Shown: piece by piece, positions 33,375 to 41,960 of the stretch | How the letters are laid out: each line of letters opens with the position of its first letter | Position numbering within the stretch: the stretch's first letter is position 1 | Origin: Syntrophaceae bacterium | GTDB taxonomy: Bacteria; Desulfobacterota; Syntrophia; Syntrophales; UBA5619 | Reading direction: 5' to 3' | DNA: 53,966 nt | Assembly (NCBI GenBank): GCA_003141195.1 | Contig: PLLC01000056.1 | Span: 19,622-73,587, forward strand | Program-made: the position numbers and the translations under genes | The notes under the pieces: generated by a model | Databases searched by the model: none | What the model was told of the DNA's origin: nothing | Seen by the model: only the letters and a program-made list of their open reading frames with translations

Positions 33375-33606
33375 TACAGAAAAGCAGAGCCTTTTGCCCG
33401 GGTTTTAAAGACAAGAAGCTGCCGAAGCAAAACAATCGAAGGCAGCAACAATGCCATCGCTAAAGGCGAGATGGTGGACACAGGGTTGAAATAATCGGGC
33501 GTACTGGTCCGCACACTGCGGTTCATGAGGCCGCAGCGGCCGCAGAAACCAGCCGGCGCTTGGTGCAGGCGGAACAGGCAGAGTATAGATCCGTCCTTTT
33601 TTATTG
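33375..33606 (+). ncRNA. Structured leader or small RNA, about 230 nt
   Basis: Between the promoter and the terminator at 33568-33606 there is no ribosome site or gene, but several stems: CTGCC/GGCAG (33419-33423 with 33441-33445), CCATC/GATGG (33454-33475 region), and CTGCGG/CCGCAG (33516-33536). No known riboswitch consensus (c-di-GMP, TPP, cobalamin, glycine, fluoride) is seen. It is either a free small RNA or an attenuated 5' leader of the gene at 33645. Confidence 0.45.
33568..33606 (+). terminator. Intrinsic terminator just ahead of a start codon
   Basis: GGCGGA pairs with TCCGTC (one G-U pair) across a 16-base loop and is followed by CTTTTTTATT. It ends 39 bases before ATG 33645, so it would stop transcripts from the promoter at 33339 unless read through. 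Confidence 0.55.
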
Positions 33607-33644
33607 CTTCGATCAAACAACACGCTTACTAGGGGGAATAACCC

Positions 33645-34613
33645 ATGGGAAAAGCCAAAACATGGTTAATAATATCAATATCCTTTATCTTGGTGTTCGC
33701 TGTTACGGGAGCAGGAGAGGCGAGAAACTACCAGACATGGTGCAAATCTTTCTCAACAGGCGAAAATCTTGCGTGTTCAACACATACGGATTACGGCGGA
33801 ACGTATTCATACACCCCCAGCGTAGCGCCAACGATCTATAACGTGCCGGACAACACGCTTTTCAACGTCCAGTACGAGGCAGTCGGCCACGAGAAGTCTC
33901 TTTTCTCCATGTTCGTGGATTCAAACGTATCTTCCTGTATAAAAGGCGCCAACTGCAATTTTTCCAATGGCAAATGGGAAACTCATTGCGTATGGAACAA
34001 CGTGGACGCCTGGGTCTGTACGATCTATCATCAAGGGGCAAAGATCAATGGGGCAAAGATCAACCAATATTGGCTCTGGACGGATTATGTAGTCACAAAC
34101 TACATATACTTGGCACTTACAGGCAATAAAAACAGCCCTCCTATCATAACCGCCGTCCCGGCAATGTCCTATCCAGAAAATACAGGCTCATTGTCAAACA
34201 TCGTGGATCTTTGGTTCTACACAGGAGATGACAAAACGCCAAAACAAGACCTGACTTATGCGATTGCGAGCCAATCGAATCCAGGAGTCGTCTCTTGCTC
34301 CGTTACTTCCAACCGATATATCAGCTGCTCAACACAGCCTTCTGCCAATGGTTTCACCGACATCACCTTCAGCGCAAAAGACGCAAGCGGTGCGACGACT
34401 TCCAGCACTTTCAGCATCACAATCACCCCCGCCAACCCGGCGCCTTCACCATCTGCTGCTGGAGCAAAACTCACCTTACCTTCGACACCCGCAGGAGACA
34501 CAATCACTCCAGCAACTCCATCGGAAACCCAGGTAACATCGCGTTTCGGGGCTGAAAAAACGGGGATGCGGAAGGCTGGTGGGCCGGTTGTTTCAGCGCC
34601 TCCAGGCCGTTGA
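33645..34613 (+). CDS. Secreted protein with Ig/cadherin-like domain, 322 aa
   Basis: Signal peptide (WLIISISFILVFAVTGAGEA, cleavage near residue 26). Residues about 27-160 form a Cys-containing domain of no known family (WCKSFSTGENLACSTH, NVSSCIKGANCNF). Residues about 165-265 look like a cadherin/Ig-like repeat (PPIITAVPAMSYPENTGS, DITFSAKDASGATTSSTFSI). A Pro/Ser/Thr-rich tail follows. GGGGGAATAACCC precedes the ATG. GC content is lower than in flanking genes. The last 10-20 residues are read across a minus-strand crp scrap (34583-34653), so the natural C-terminus may have been replaced by a rearrangement. Probably a surface or T2SS-exported protein; function unknown. Confidence 0.7.
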   Translation: MGKAKTWLIISISFILVFAVTGAGEARNYQTWCKSFSTGENLACSTHTDYGGTYSYTPSVAPTIYNVPDNTLFNVQYEAVGHEKSLFSMFVDSNVSSCIKGANCNFSNGKWETHCVWNNVDAWVCTIYHQGAKINGAKINQYWLWTDYVVTNYIYLALTGNKNSPPIITAVPAMSYPENTGSLSNIVDLWFYTGDDKTPKQDLTYAIASQSNPGVVSCSVTSNRYISCSTQPSANGFTDITFSAKDASGATTSSTFSITITPANPAPSPSAAGAKLTLPSTPAGDTITPATPSETQVTSRFGAEKTGMRKAGGPVVSAPPGR

Positions 34614-34653
34614 TTGCGATTGAATATCCTGAGAGGCTGACGAGTTTCTTTTC
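34583..34653 (-). pseudogene. 3' scrap of a Crp/Fnr-family gene
   Basis: The minus strand reads EKKLVSLSGYSIAINGLEAL then KQP, matching the C-terminal end of the intact regulator at 4768-5451 (EKNLVSLSGSAILIHNLEAL then RQ). No upstream part and no stop codon remain. It overlaps antisense the 3' end of the secreted protein gene and lies 20 bases from the gspE stop codon, marking a recombination scar. Confidence 0.7.
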
Positions 34654-34672
34654 GGGCGGGATGGGCTACCCT

Positions 34673-36385
34673 CTACGTCTCCAGATCGTTCTCCCGCTTG
34701 AGGATCCGGGTCACGCGGAACACCTCTTCGATCGTCGTCACTCCGGCCATAACCTTCCGGGCGCCGTCGCTTAGGAGGTTCGTCATCCCCCGCTTCATCG
34801 CCTCGTCCTGGATCTGATTCGCGTCGGAGGTCTTCAGGATCAGCCTCTTGAGCGGATCGTCCAGGATGAGGATCTCGAAGATCGCCGTCCGGCCGCGGTA
34901 TCCGGTGTTCATGCAGGCGGCGCATCCCTGCCTCCGGTAGAGGGGGTGCCGGTCGAGCTGGTTCTTGCCGATCCCCAGGTTGGCGAGCGATTCGTCGTCG
35001 GGGGTATAGGCCTCCTTGCATTTCGGGCAGAGGACCCGGACCAGGCGCTGGGCAATGATCGCGATCACCGACGAGGTGACGAGGAAGGGTTCGATCCCCA
35101 TGTCGATCAGGCGCGTCACGGCGCTCGCCGCGTCGTTCGTGTGGAGGGTGGAAAAGACCAGGTGGCCGGTGAGCGACGACTGGATTGCGATCTCCGCCGT
35201 CTCCCGGTCGCGGATCTCGCCGACGAGGATAACGTCCGGGTCCTGACGGACGATGGAGCGGAGCCCCTGGGCGAAGGTCAGGTCGATCTTCGGGTTGACC
35301 TGGATCTGGCCGATCCCGTCGATCTGGTACTCGATCGGGTCCTCGATCGTGATGATGTTCACCGAGGGTTGGTTGATGCTCGAAAGCACCGCGTAGAGGG
35401 TCGTCGTCTTGCCGCTCCCCGTCGGCCCCGTGACGAGGACGATCCCGTAGGGGGATTTGATCAGCCGGTTGAAGATGCCGACCTTCCGGTCGTCCATCCC
35501 GAGGTCGGAGAGCATCAGGATCGAGGAGGTCTTGTCGAGGAGCCGGAGCACCACCCGCTCCCCAAAGGCGGTCGGGATGGTGGAGACGCGGATGTCGACA
35601 CTGCGGTCGGCGATCTTGATTTCGATCCGGCCGTCCTGGGGGAGTCGCTTCTCGGCGATGTTGAGATTTGCCATGATCTTCACGCGTGACACGAGCGGCG
35701 AGTGGATCTTCCGGGGGAGGCTCAGGATGTCGTAGAGGATGCCGTCGATCCGGTAGCGGACCTTGACGGTGGCCTGGTAGGGCTCGATGTGGATGTCGCT
35801 CGCCCGGTCCTTGATCGCCCCGGAGAGGAGGAGGTTCACGAGCTTGATGATCGGGGCGTCGCTCGTCTCGTCGAGGAGGTCGCCGGTCTCCTCGATCTCG
35901 GAGATGAGGCTGTCCGTTGACTCTTCGTTCATCTCCTGGAAAAACTCCTTGGCCGTGCTCCGGCTCAAGTCGTAGGCGAGGTTGATGGCGGCCTGGATCG
36001 CCTCCTGGGTCGCGAGGACCACCGGCCGCTCCGGTAGGCCGAGGAGGCGGCAGAGGTCGTCCGCCGCCTGGAAATTGGCCGGGTCGTTCACCGCCACGAC
36101 GAACCCCTGCGGCGTGTCGAGCGGAACCATCTTCTGCTTTTTGAGGTACTGGATCGAAAACAGGGCGGTGAAGGCCGTGTCGATGTGGTCCGTGGGAAGC
36201 TCCTCCCAGAAGGGGAAGCCGTACTCTTCGCCGAGGGCCGCAAGCAGATCCGTCTCCGGCAGGACCTTCTTCTGGATCAGGAGATCGACCATCCCGGCGC
36301 CGTTCGCCCGGGCAAGACCCCGAATCTCCGCGAGGACTTCCGCCGGGACGCCAAGCACGACGAGCCGCGCGTCGAGGGTATTCAT
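34673..36385 (-). CDS. gspE: Type II secretion ATPase GspE, 570 aa
   Basis: N-terminal MshEN-like domain (about 1-150), then the secretion ATPase domain with Walker A GPTGSGKTTT (about 318-327), Asp box (ITIEDPIEYQ), Walker B DPDVILVGEIRD and His box GHLVFSTLHTNDA. The tetracysteine zinc site CPKC (about 450) and CAAC (about 487) is complete. GspE powers pseudopilus assembly from the cytoplasmic face. ATG 36385 was chosen because AAGGTGA precedes it and MshEN begins there; a longer frame to 36508 would start within a dispersed repeat. Last gene of the T2SS operon. Length and motifs are normal. Confidence 0.95.
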   Translation of the reverse strand: MNTLDARLVVLGVPAEVLAEIRGLARANGAGMVDLLIQKKVLPETDLLAALGEEYGFPFWEELPTDHIDTAFTALFSIQYLKKQKMVPLDTPQGFVVAVNDPANFQAADDLCRLLGLPERPVVLATQEAIQAAINLAYDLSRSTAKEFFQEMNEESTDSLISEIEETGDLLDETSDAPIIKLVNLLLSGAIKDRASDIHIEPYQATVKVRYRIDGILYDILSLPRKIHSPLVSRVKIMANLNIAEKRLPQDGRIEIKIADRSVDIRVSTIPTAFGERVVLRLLDKTSSILMLSDLGMDDRKVGIFNRLIKSPYGIVLVTGPTGSGKTTTLYAVLSSINQPSVNIITIEDPIEYQIDGIGQIQVNPKIDLTFAQGLRSIVRQDPDVILVGEIRDRETAEIAIQSSLTGHLVFSTLHTNDAASAVTRLIDMGIEPFLVTSSVIAIIAQRLVRVLCPKCKEAYTPDDESLANLGIGKNQLDRHPLYRRQGCAACMNTGYRGRTAIFEILILDDPLKRLILKTSDANQIQDEAMKRGMTNLLSDGARKVMAGVTTIEEVFRVTRILKRENDLET

Positions 36386-36387
36386 CC

Positions 36388-36456
36388 GGTCACCTTGAGC
36401 CTGTCGAAGGGGCGTCTTGCCCCCCAAAGCCGCGGGTTTGTCGAACGGTCGAAGGG
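36388..36456. repeat. REP-like sequence overlapping the gspE ribosome site
   Basis: GGTCACCTTGAGCCTGTCGA at 36388-36407 and a related TTTGTCGAACGGTCGAAGGG at 36437-36456 resemble the repeat at 2582-2635. On the minus strand the first copy supplies AAGGTGACC, the ribosome site of gspE. Confidence 0.6.
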
Positions 36457-36635
36457 CGTCCTCCGCCCTTCTCTCATCGAGGTTCTGTTCCGGCATTACG
36501 TCACGCACTCCTTAAACTCCTTACCCCTTCCGGCTACGATCGTTCTTCATGCCCGTCATTCTTTGACGTGTTCGTAAAGAGTCCCAAATCTCCCTCCCCT
36601 TGAACGAGAGGGAGAAATTACTATTTACGAGGGCA

Positions 36636-39215
36636 TTATTTTGTCTCCTTGTTCTCCTTGTTGCGGACCGGGGCATTCTTGATCGTTCCTTCTTGAATGG
36701 TCCGCATGTAATCCATCTTTTCCTCCTGGATTTTACGGGCATCTTCCGGCTGCTCGATGATCCGGGGGGTGATGAAGACAAACAGGTTCGTTCTTGTATT
36801 TGTGGTGGACCGCGTTTTGAAGAGCCATCCCAGGAGGGGGATGTCGCCCAGGAGAGGCACCTTGCCGGTTCCCTTGCTGGAATCGTCCTGAATCATCCCG
36901 CCGATGACGACCGTCTCCCCGCTCTTGACCACGACGGTCGTTTTGGCCGTGCGCTTCAGGGTCGTCGGCGTCAGCACCTGGCTCCCCGCAGCGTCCACGG
37001 ATGCGGACTGGTTGACGACCTTCGTGACGCTCTGGTCGATCTTCATCCGGATAAAACCGTCCTTGTTGATCTGGGGGGTCACCTTGAGCGTGACGCCGAC
37101 GTCCTTGTAATCGTAGCTGCTGTAATTCGTCGTTCCGGTCACCCCCACCACCCCCGAGTCCTGGCGGGAGACATAGGGGATGTTCTCCCCGACGGTGATC
37201 TCCGCGTCTTCATTGTCCAGGGTCAGCAGTTGCGGCGTCGACAGGATCCGGACATCCGTATCGTTCTGGTACGCATTCAGGACGGCGCCGATATTCGGAA
37301 AGAGCAAGCCCCCGATTTTGATCCCCGCGCCGATGACGCCCAGGGAAAAACCGCTCGGCATAGAAATCGCACCGGTCGAACTGACCTGGGGAATGATGGA
37401 GGAGCCCGTAAACCCCGCCAAACCCACGCTTTGTCCGCCCAGATCCGTGACGGGCTGGATGTTCACATTCTTGAGCATGCTCCATTCGACGCCGACGTTG
37501 AAGCTCTTGTCGGCCTTCACCTCCATGATCAACCCCTCCAGATAGACCATGGCCCGGGTGATGTCCAGTTTCCGGATCACGTCCTCGATGATGAGGTAGT
37601 CCGCCGGATCGGCGGTAATAATCAGCGAATTCGTGGCCTTGTCCGCCACAATCTGGACATTCTTGGATAAGGCCGCCGTGGAGGTCGCCGCGGCGGCGGC
37701 GGTCGTGCCGGTGGCGGTTTTGGTCTGCTGGGGGATGCTCGTGAGGACCTTGGCCAGATCCTCCGCCTTGGCGTTCTGGAGATAATAGACCCGGATCGCG
37801 CCGGCCCCCTTGGGAATCTCCTTGTCCATAAGGTTCAGGAGCTCCCGAATCCGCTTCATATCGTTTTCCGCCGCCACGATAATCAGGGCGTTGCTGCGAT
37901 CATCCGCCACGATCTTGATCGGGGCGATGGTCCCCCTGCCGGCCTGCTGCTGAAAGACCGTCGTCAGGGACTTGACCATGTCCACCGCCGAGGCGGACTT
38001 CAAAGGAACATAGGAAATCACCTCCCCGACCCCTTCCACGTCGAGGGCGGTCACAATCTCCTGGAGACGCTGGATGTTGGAGAGGATGTCGGTGATGATC
38101 AGCATACCCGTCGGCGGATAGGAGAGAATGATGCTCGTCTTGGAGATCAACGGGTCGAGAATCTTCTTCATCTCGTCGGGACTCGCGTGCTCGAGGGTGA
38201 GGATCTGGGTGACGATCTTGTCCTCGGACGCGACGGCCTCCCTCTTCAGCCGGAGTTCCTGGTTCTTCCCCCGGGCGTCCTGGGCAAGGATAACCTTGGT
38301 CACCTCGCCCGCCTGAACCGTGGCGAAGCCGTAAATATCGAGGACCGATTCGAACACCTTGTAAACCTCGTCCACGGAGATCTTCTTCGGGGAGATGACC
38401 GTCACCCTCCCCTTGACCTTGTCGTCGACCACGAAATTCCGGCCGGTCAGTTCGCTGACGAACTTGATGAAGACCGAGATATCGACATTGTCGAAGTCGA
38501 TCGTCACATACCGGCCTGCCTGCGACGTGGTGGTGGACTGCCGGGGCTGCGGAGGCTGCGGGGGCAATGCCGGCTGAGATTGCGGCTGCTGCAGTAATGG
38601 CGGAAGGGCCGATCCCTGAACCGGAACCTGGGAAGGCGGGGGCATTGCAACGACCGACTGCTGGGCTGAACCGGGGAGAAGCGACGGAGATGCGCTCATC
38701 GTCCCGGCAGCCTTGGGTGCGGAGGCAGCCGGGAACAAGGACGGAGAGGAAGCGGATTGAGCAGACGTCGCGGGGGCGCTTCCCACGGGAGCCTGCAAAC
38801 GACTGTTTTCCGGAGTTACGGCAGGGGATACCGAGGGATTGGCCCGAGGGGAGCCGGGTGTCTCGGGTTGGAGGGTCACTGCCTGGCCCGTCAACTGGCC
38901 GGCAGCAGGTTGCGTTGTTGCGGTCTTCGCCGAGGCGTCCTTCCGATCGACGGGCTGCGAGGGCGCGGTCGGCACCGGTTGGTCCTCGCCCGCAAGGCGC
39001 GCCGTCCGGCCCGTCTCCGGCGACAGGAAAACGATCACCGCAAAGACGGTGAAAATGAGTGCACATAAACGGTGCGTACTATTGCTGCCTCTGCAAAAAG
39101 TGCCACGACTACCCGCTCCTCTGGAGGGACAGAGCTGTGTCAAAGGTATCATTTGACCCCCTTCTGCCAAGACAGGACTTTTTACGAAGTCGGTAATTTT
39201 GTGTACAAACGGCAT
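36636..39215 (-). CDS. gspD: Type II secretion secretin GspD, 859 aa
   Basis: Outer-membrane channel of the T2SS. A hydrophobic signal (LCALIFTVFAVIVFL) lies at about 52-66. A long Pro/Gln/Ala/Ser linker (about 70-230) precedes the N0 domain (YVTIDFDNVDISVFIKFVSE, about 232), N1-N3 ring domains (about 300-590) and the secretin barrel with VRILSTPQLLTLDNEDAEI, VGENIPY and GGMIQDDSS. Start at ATG 39215, which overlaps the upstream stop as TGATG with GGAGGGG before it; ATG 39152 is an alternative and would give a shorter signal region. The linker is unusually long for GspD. No pilotin gene is seen nearby. Confidence 0.93.
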   Translation of the reverse strand: MPFVHKITDFVKSPVLAEGGQMIPLTQLCPSRGAGSRGTFCRGSNSTHRLCALIFTVFAVIVFLSPETGRTARLAGEDQPVPTAPSQPVDRKDASAKTATTQPAAGQLTGQAVTLQPETPGSPRANPSVSPAVTPENSRLQAPVGSAPATSAQSASSPSLFPAASAPKAAGTMSASPSLLPGSAQQSVVAMPPPSQVPVQGSALPPLLQQPQSQPALPPQPPQPRQSTTTSQAGRYVTIDFDNVDISVFIKFVSELTGRNFVVDDKVKGRVTVISPKKISVDEVYKVFESVLDIYGFATVQAGEVTKVILAQDARGKNQELRLKREAVASEDKIVTQILTLEHASPDEMKKILDPLISKTSIILSYPPTGMLIITDILSNIQRLQEIVTALDVEGVGEVISYVPLKSASAVDMVKSLTTVFQQQAGRGTIAPIKIVADDRSNALIIVAAENDMKRIRELLNLMDKEIPKGAGAIRVYYLQNAKAEDLAKVLTSIPQQTKTATGTTAAAAATSTAALSKNVQIVADKATNSLIITADPADYLIIEDVIRKLDITRAMVYLEGLIMEVKADKSFNVGVEWSMLKNVNIQPVTDLGGQSVGLAGFTGSSIIPQVSSTGAISMPSGFSLGVIGAGIKIGGLLFPNIGAVLNAYQNDTDVRILSTPQLLTLDNEDAEITVGENIPYVSRQDSGVVGVTGTTNYSSYDYKDVGVTLKVTPQINKDGFIRMKIDQSVTKVVNQSASVDAAGSQVLTPTTLKRTAKTTVVVKSGETVVIGGMIQDDSSKGTGKVPLLGDIPLLGWLFKTRSTTNTRTNLFVFITPRIIEQPEDARKIQEEKMDYMRTIQEGTIKNAPVRNKENKETK

Positions 39216-39958
39216 CAGTTTTTCTGCCCCTCCATGATCTTCTTGAATTCGGGGGATGCAACGACGTTTTTCAGGTCGGCATCCTTTTTCACCCAGTTTA
39301 TCACATTGCCGTCGATGGTCGCGGCAACCTTCAGATACCAGAGGCTCTCGTTGAGCTCATTCGCCTGCGCGTAGAGGCAGGCCAGGTTGTAATACGGATC
39401 GACGTAATCCCTTTTCAGCACGACGGCCCGGCCGAGAACCGCGATGGCCTTTTCCCGCTTCTTCTGCGCCATGTAAACGACCCCGAGGTTGTTCAGCGCC
39501 CGGACATGGCCGGAATCGAGCGTCAGGACCTTCTGATAGAGGGCCTCCGCCCGCTTGAGATCCCCTTTGCGCTGGGCAAGCAGGGCCTCCCCATACCGGG
39601 CGTCCGCCTCTCGCACCGTCTGCGTCCCGCCGGGCGGCTGAACCGCCGCCCAAGAGTCCCCGTCCGGAACGGCCGCCTTCGGCGCGGAACTTGTCGCTGC
39701 GGCCGGAGGAGCGGCGGTTCCCGCAACAGAGGGTTGGGGCGCCTTCTTCGCGAGAGGAGGCTGATGCGGGGCCCGGACGGCAAGCAGCAGGACCGTTGAA
39801 ACAAGAAGGATCAACGCCACCGCCACGAAAAGGACGACTCTCCTTTTCCGGAAGTGACCGGCTCCGCCGGGACAGTCAGCGATGATGCCGCGGAACCGCT
39901 CGTAACGATTGTCCCTTTCCCTCTGCGCCTTTCTCAGCGCTTCATTGATATAACTCAT
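39215..39958 (-). CDS. TPR protein of the T2SS operon (GspB-like N-terminus), 247 aa
   Basis: Starts MSYINEALRKAQRERD, the N-terminal motif of GspB/ExeB-type partners of GspA ATPases. One membrane helix follows (VVLFVAVALILLVSTVLLLA, about 41-60), then a Pro/Ala-rich linker and three TPR-like units (about 120-230: RYGEALLAQRKGDLKRAEAL, ALNNLGVVYMAQKKREKAIA, PYYNLACLYAQANELNESLW). GspA/GspB pairs help place the secretin through peptidoglycan. Here the usual GspB C-terminal domain is replaced by TPRs. It lies between gspA and gspD and is coupled to gspD by TGATG. Confidence 0.82.
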   Translation of the reverse strand: MSYINEALRKAQRERDNRYERFRGIIADCPGGAGHFRKRRVVLFVAVALILLVSTVLLLAVRAPHQPPLAKKAPQPSVAGTAAPPAAATSSAPKAAVPDGDSWAAVQPPGGTQTVREADARYGEALLAQRKGDLKRAEALYQKVLTLDSGHVRALNNLGVVYMAQKKREKAIAVLGRAVVLKRDYVDPYYNLACLYAQANELNESLWYLKVAATIDGNVINWVKKDADLKNVVASPEFKKIMEGQKN

Positions 39959-40001
39959 TCCCCTCCCCCGTCAAGCAATTTGACGGTTTGGCGTCGCTTC
40001 C

Positions 40002-40946
40002 TCACAACCGCGGCCATTTGAATCCCCCTGCGAGATATCCGTATCCGGCCAGAAGCAGGACCGCCGCCATAAGCGCGGCAACCATGATTCCGAAGACGAT
40101 CCGGTTCGTCCTTCCGGGACCCGCATCCGTCAGGTATCCCGGACCGATGTCCCGGATGGCCGTCCGGACGATACGACGGTCCACGGTCCGGAGATCCTTT
40201 CCGTAGGCGACCAGCAGCGCCCGGTCGCAGATCGCGTTGATCCGCCGCGGGATGCCTCGTGACGCCCGGTAGATCCGCCCGCAGCTCCCCGGGACGAAGA
40301 TCGCTTCCGTCCGTCCGCCAGCCGTGGCGATCCGGTGCTCGACATAATGCTGAACATCCTCCCGGGCAAGCGGTTTCAGATCGTAGCGGACCGTGATCCT
40401 TTCGTTCAACTGACGGAGCGAGGGAAGCGCCAGCAGCCGGAGAAGCTCCGGCTGCCCCAGAAGGATGATCTGGATCAGCTTCTCCCGGACCGTTTCCAGG
40501 TTCGATAGCATCCGGATCTGTTCCATGACGCCGTGCGGGAGGTTCTGCGCCTCGTCGATCAGCAGAACGGCGTTCTTCCCCGTGGCAAAATTCTGCACGA
40601 GAAACGCATTCAGGGCGTCGAGATACCGCTTCTTCGTCCCCCGGCCTCTCCCCATCCGGACGCCGAACTCCTGGTTGATCGTCTTGAGGAGTTCGAGATC
40701 GGAAAGCGTGGGGTTGAAGATGAGCGCCGTGGCGACGGAATCGTCCAGACTGGCGAGGAGGGAACGGCAGAGCGTCGTCTTGCCGGTGCCGATCCCGCCG
40801 GTGATGACCATGAACCCCTTTTTTTCATGGATCCCGTAAATCAGGCAGTTCAGCGCCTCCCGGTGCTGCGGGCTCAGGTAGAGGTACCGCGGATCCGGAG
40901 ACAGCGTGAACGGATTTTCCTTCAGCCCGAAGAAGGCCTCGTACAT
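40002..40946 (-). CDS. gspA: GspA/ExeA-type AAA+ ATPase, 314 aa
   Basis: Begins MYEAFFGLKENPFTLSPDPR, typical of the ExeA/GspA family. Walker A GGIGTGKTT (50-58), Walker B VLLIDEAQN (127-135), sensor region LLGQPELLRLL, and one membrane helix (VFGIMVAALMAAVLLLAGYG, about 285-305). ExeA ATPases with ExeB help assemble the secretin in the outer membrane. The periplasmic peptidoglycan-binding domain seen in Aeromonas ExeA is absent; only about eight residues follow the helix. The adjacent GspB-like TPR gene supports the role. Confidence 0.87.
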   Translation of the reverse strand: MYEAFFGLKENPFTLSPDPRYLYLSPQHREALNCLIYGIHEKKGFMVITGGIGTGKTTLCRSLLASLDDSVATALIFNPTLSDLELLKTINQEFGVRMGRGRGTKKRYLDALNAFLVQNFATGKNAVLLIDEAQNLPHGVMEQIRMLSNLETVREKLIQIILLGQPELLRLLALPSLRQLNERITVRYDLKPLAREDVQHYVEHRIATAGGRTEAIFVPGSCGRIYRASRGIPRRINAICDRALLVAYGKDLRTVDRRIVRTAIRDIGPGYLTDAGPGRTNRIVFGIMVAALMAAVLLLAGYGYLAGGFKWPRL

Positions 40947-40987
40947 ATCGACGACCCATAAAAGGGGGGACGGAGCCCCTATTTCCC

Positions 40988-41863
40988 CTACCGGAACTGG
41001 TAATTCAGCGTCTCCTGTCTTCCCCCGCGCCGGATCGACAGAGCCATGGTCGAAGCGTTTTTAAAGGTGTTGAACAACGACATCATATCATCCGCCGTCT
41101 GGATCTTCCGGTTGTCGACCCCCTGAATGATGTCCCCGTCGACCATTCCCATCTTCTGGTAGAGACTCCCCGCCTGGATGCTGCTGATCATGAATCCGTC
41201 CGGAACCCCCGCGTTGAAGTAGGGCCGGACCTGAGCCTGGCGGAGCATGCTCCCCATGTCCTGGAGCCCCGCCCCGATCTCGCTTCGGTTGAGAACAAGG
41301 GATCCGGGCGAGACGGACGGCGCGGATGCGGACGGCGGGAGGATCGGGGCTTCTTTCGTCTCCACCATCTTGAGGGTCCTTTCCTGGCCGTCGACCAGGA
41401 GATCCACGGCGTTTCTGTTGATCCGAACCAATTTTGCACCGGCGACGACATCCCCGGCTTTCACGAGACGCTGCTTGCGCGTCCCCTTCTCCTCGATGAT
41501 CGCAAAGCCGTACTTGGCTTCGCCGGCAACCGTCCCCTTGAGGTCGATGAGGAGCGCGATGTCCTGCTGTAAGGCCCCCGTCTGCTTGTCCGCAACCGCC
41601 TTGGTCGTCGTCCCGAAGAGGTTCCGCTCCGGGATCACCCGATAGGCGTCCGCCAGTTCACGAACCGCCGAAGCGGCGGCCGGTACCTTGACCTCCACCT
41701 CGGGTGCCGGCCTCATCCGGATGATCTGGAGTGTCAGGACCTTGTAGAAGATTCCCACCCCCTGGTAGAGGAAAACGGCCATCAGCGCGAGGATCACCGT
41801 CCGCCAGGAAACGAGCCCCCGGAGATCGGACAGCGAAAAATGAAAATAACGAAACCAGTCCAA
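40988..41863 (-). CDS. gspC: Type II secretion protein GspC, 291 aa
   Basis: Inner-membrane helix near the N-terminus (TVILALMAVFLYQGVGIFYK, 22-41), an HR domain (about 78-165: NLFGTTTKAV, IALLIDLKGTVAGEAKYGFA, VKAGDVVAGAKLVRINRNAV) and a C-terminal PDZ domain (about 215-290: DGFMISSIQAGSLYQKMGMV, DGDIIQGVDNRKIQTADDMM). GspC links the inner-membrane platform to the secretin and takes part in substrate choice. Gene order gspN-gspC-gspA here differs from the classic gspC-gspD start of enterobacterial operons. Confidence 0.9.
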   Translation of the reverse strand: MDWFRYFHFSLSDLRGLVSWRTVILALMAVFLYQGVGIFYKVLTLQIIRMRPAPEVEVKVPAAASAVRELADAYRVIPERNLFGTTTKAVADKQTGALQQDIALLIDLKGTVAGEAKYGFAIIEEKGTRKQRLVKAGDVVAGAKLVRINRNAVDLLVDGQERTLKMVETKEAPILPPSASAPSVSPGSLVLNRSEIGAGLQDMGSMLRQAQVRPYFNAGVPDGFMISSIQAGSLYQKMGMVDGDIIQGVDNRKIQTADDMMSLFNTFKNASTMALSIRRGGRQETLNYQFR

Positions 41864-41960
41864 GCACTCACCTTAATTCTTAACTGCTCAGGTGTTTAGG
41901 CTGAAGGCTGAAGTGTCCTAACAGTCTTCCCCCTTCATCCTATCTACCTAAGTAGTTACC

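Noticed and set aside
33375-33606. c-di-GMP (GEMM) or other known riboswitch
   Set aside because: The conserved cores (GGCAAACC, GCAAAGCC and others) are absent, so no known class can be named; kept only as an unassigned leader.
33359-33623. Two short minus-strand open frames across the leader region
   Set aside because: No ribosome site or protein-like composition; the plus-strand promoter and terminator explain the region better.
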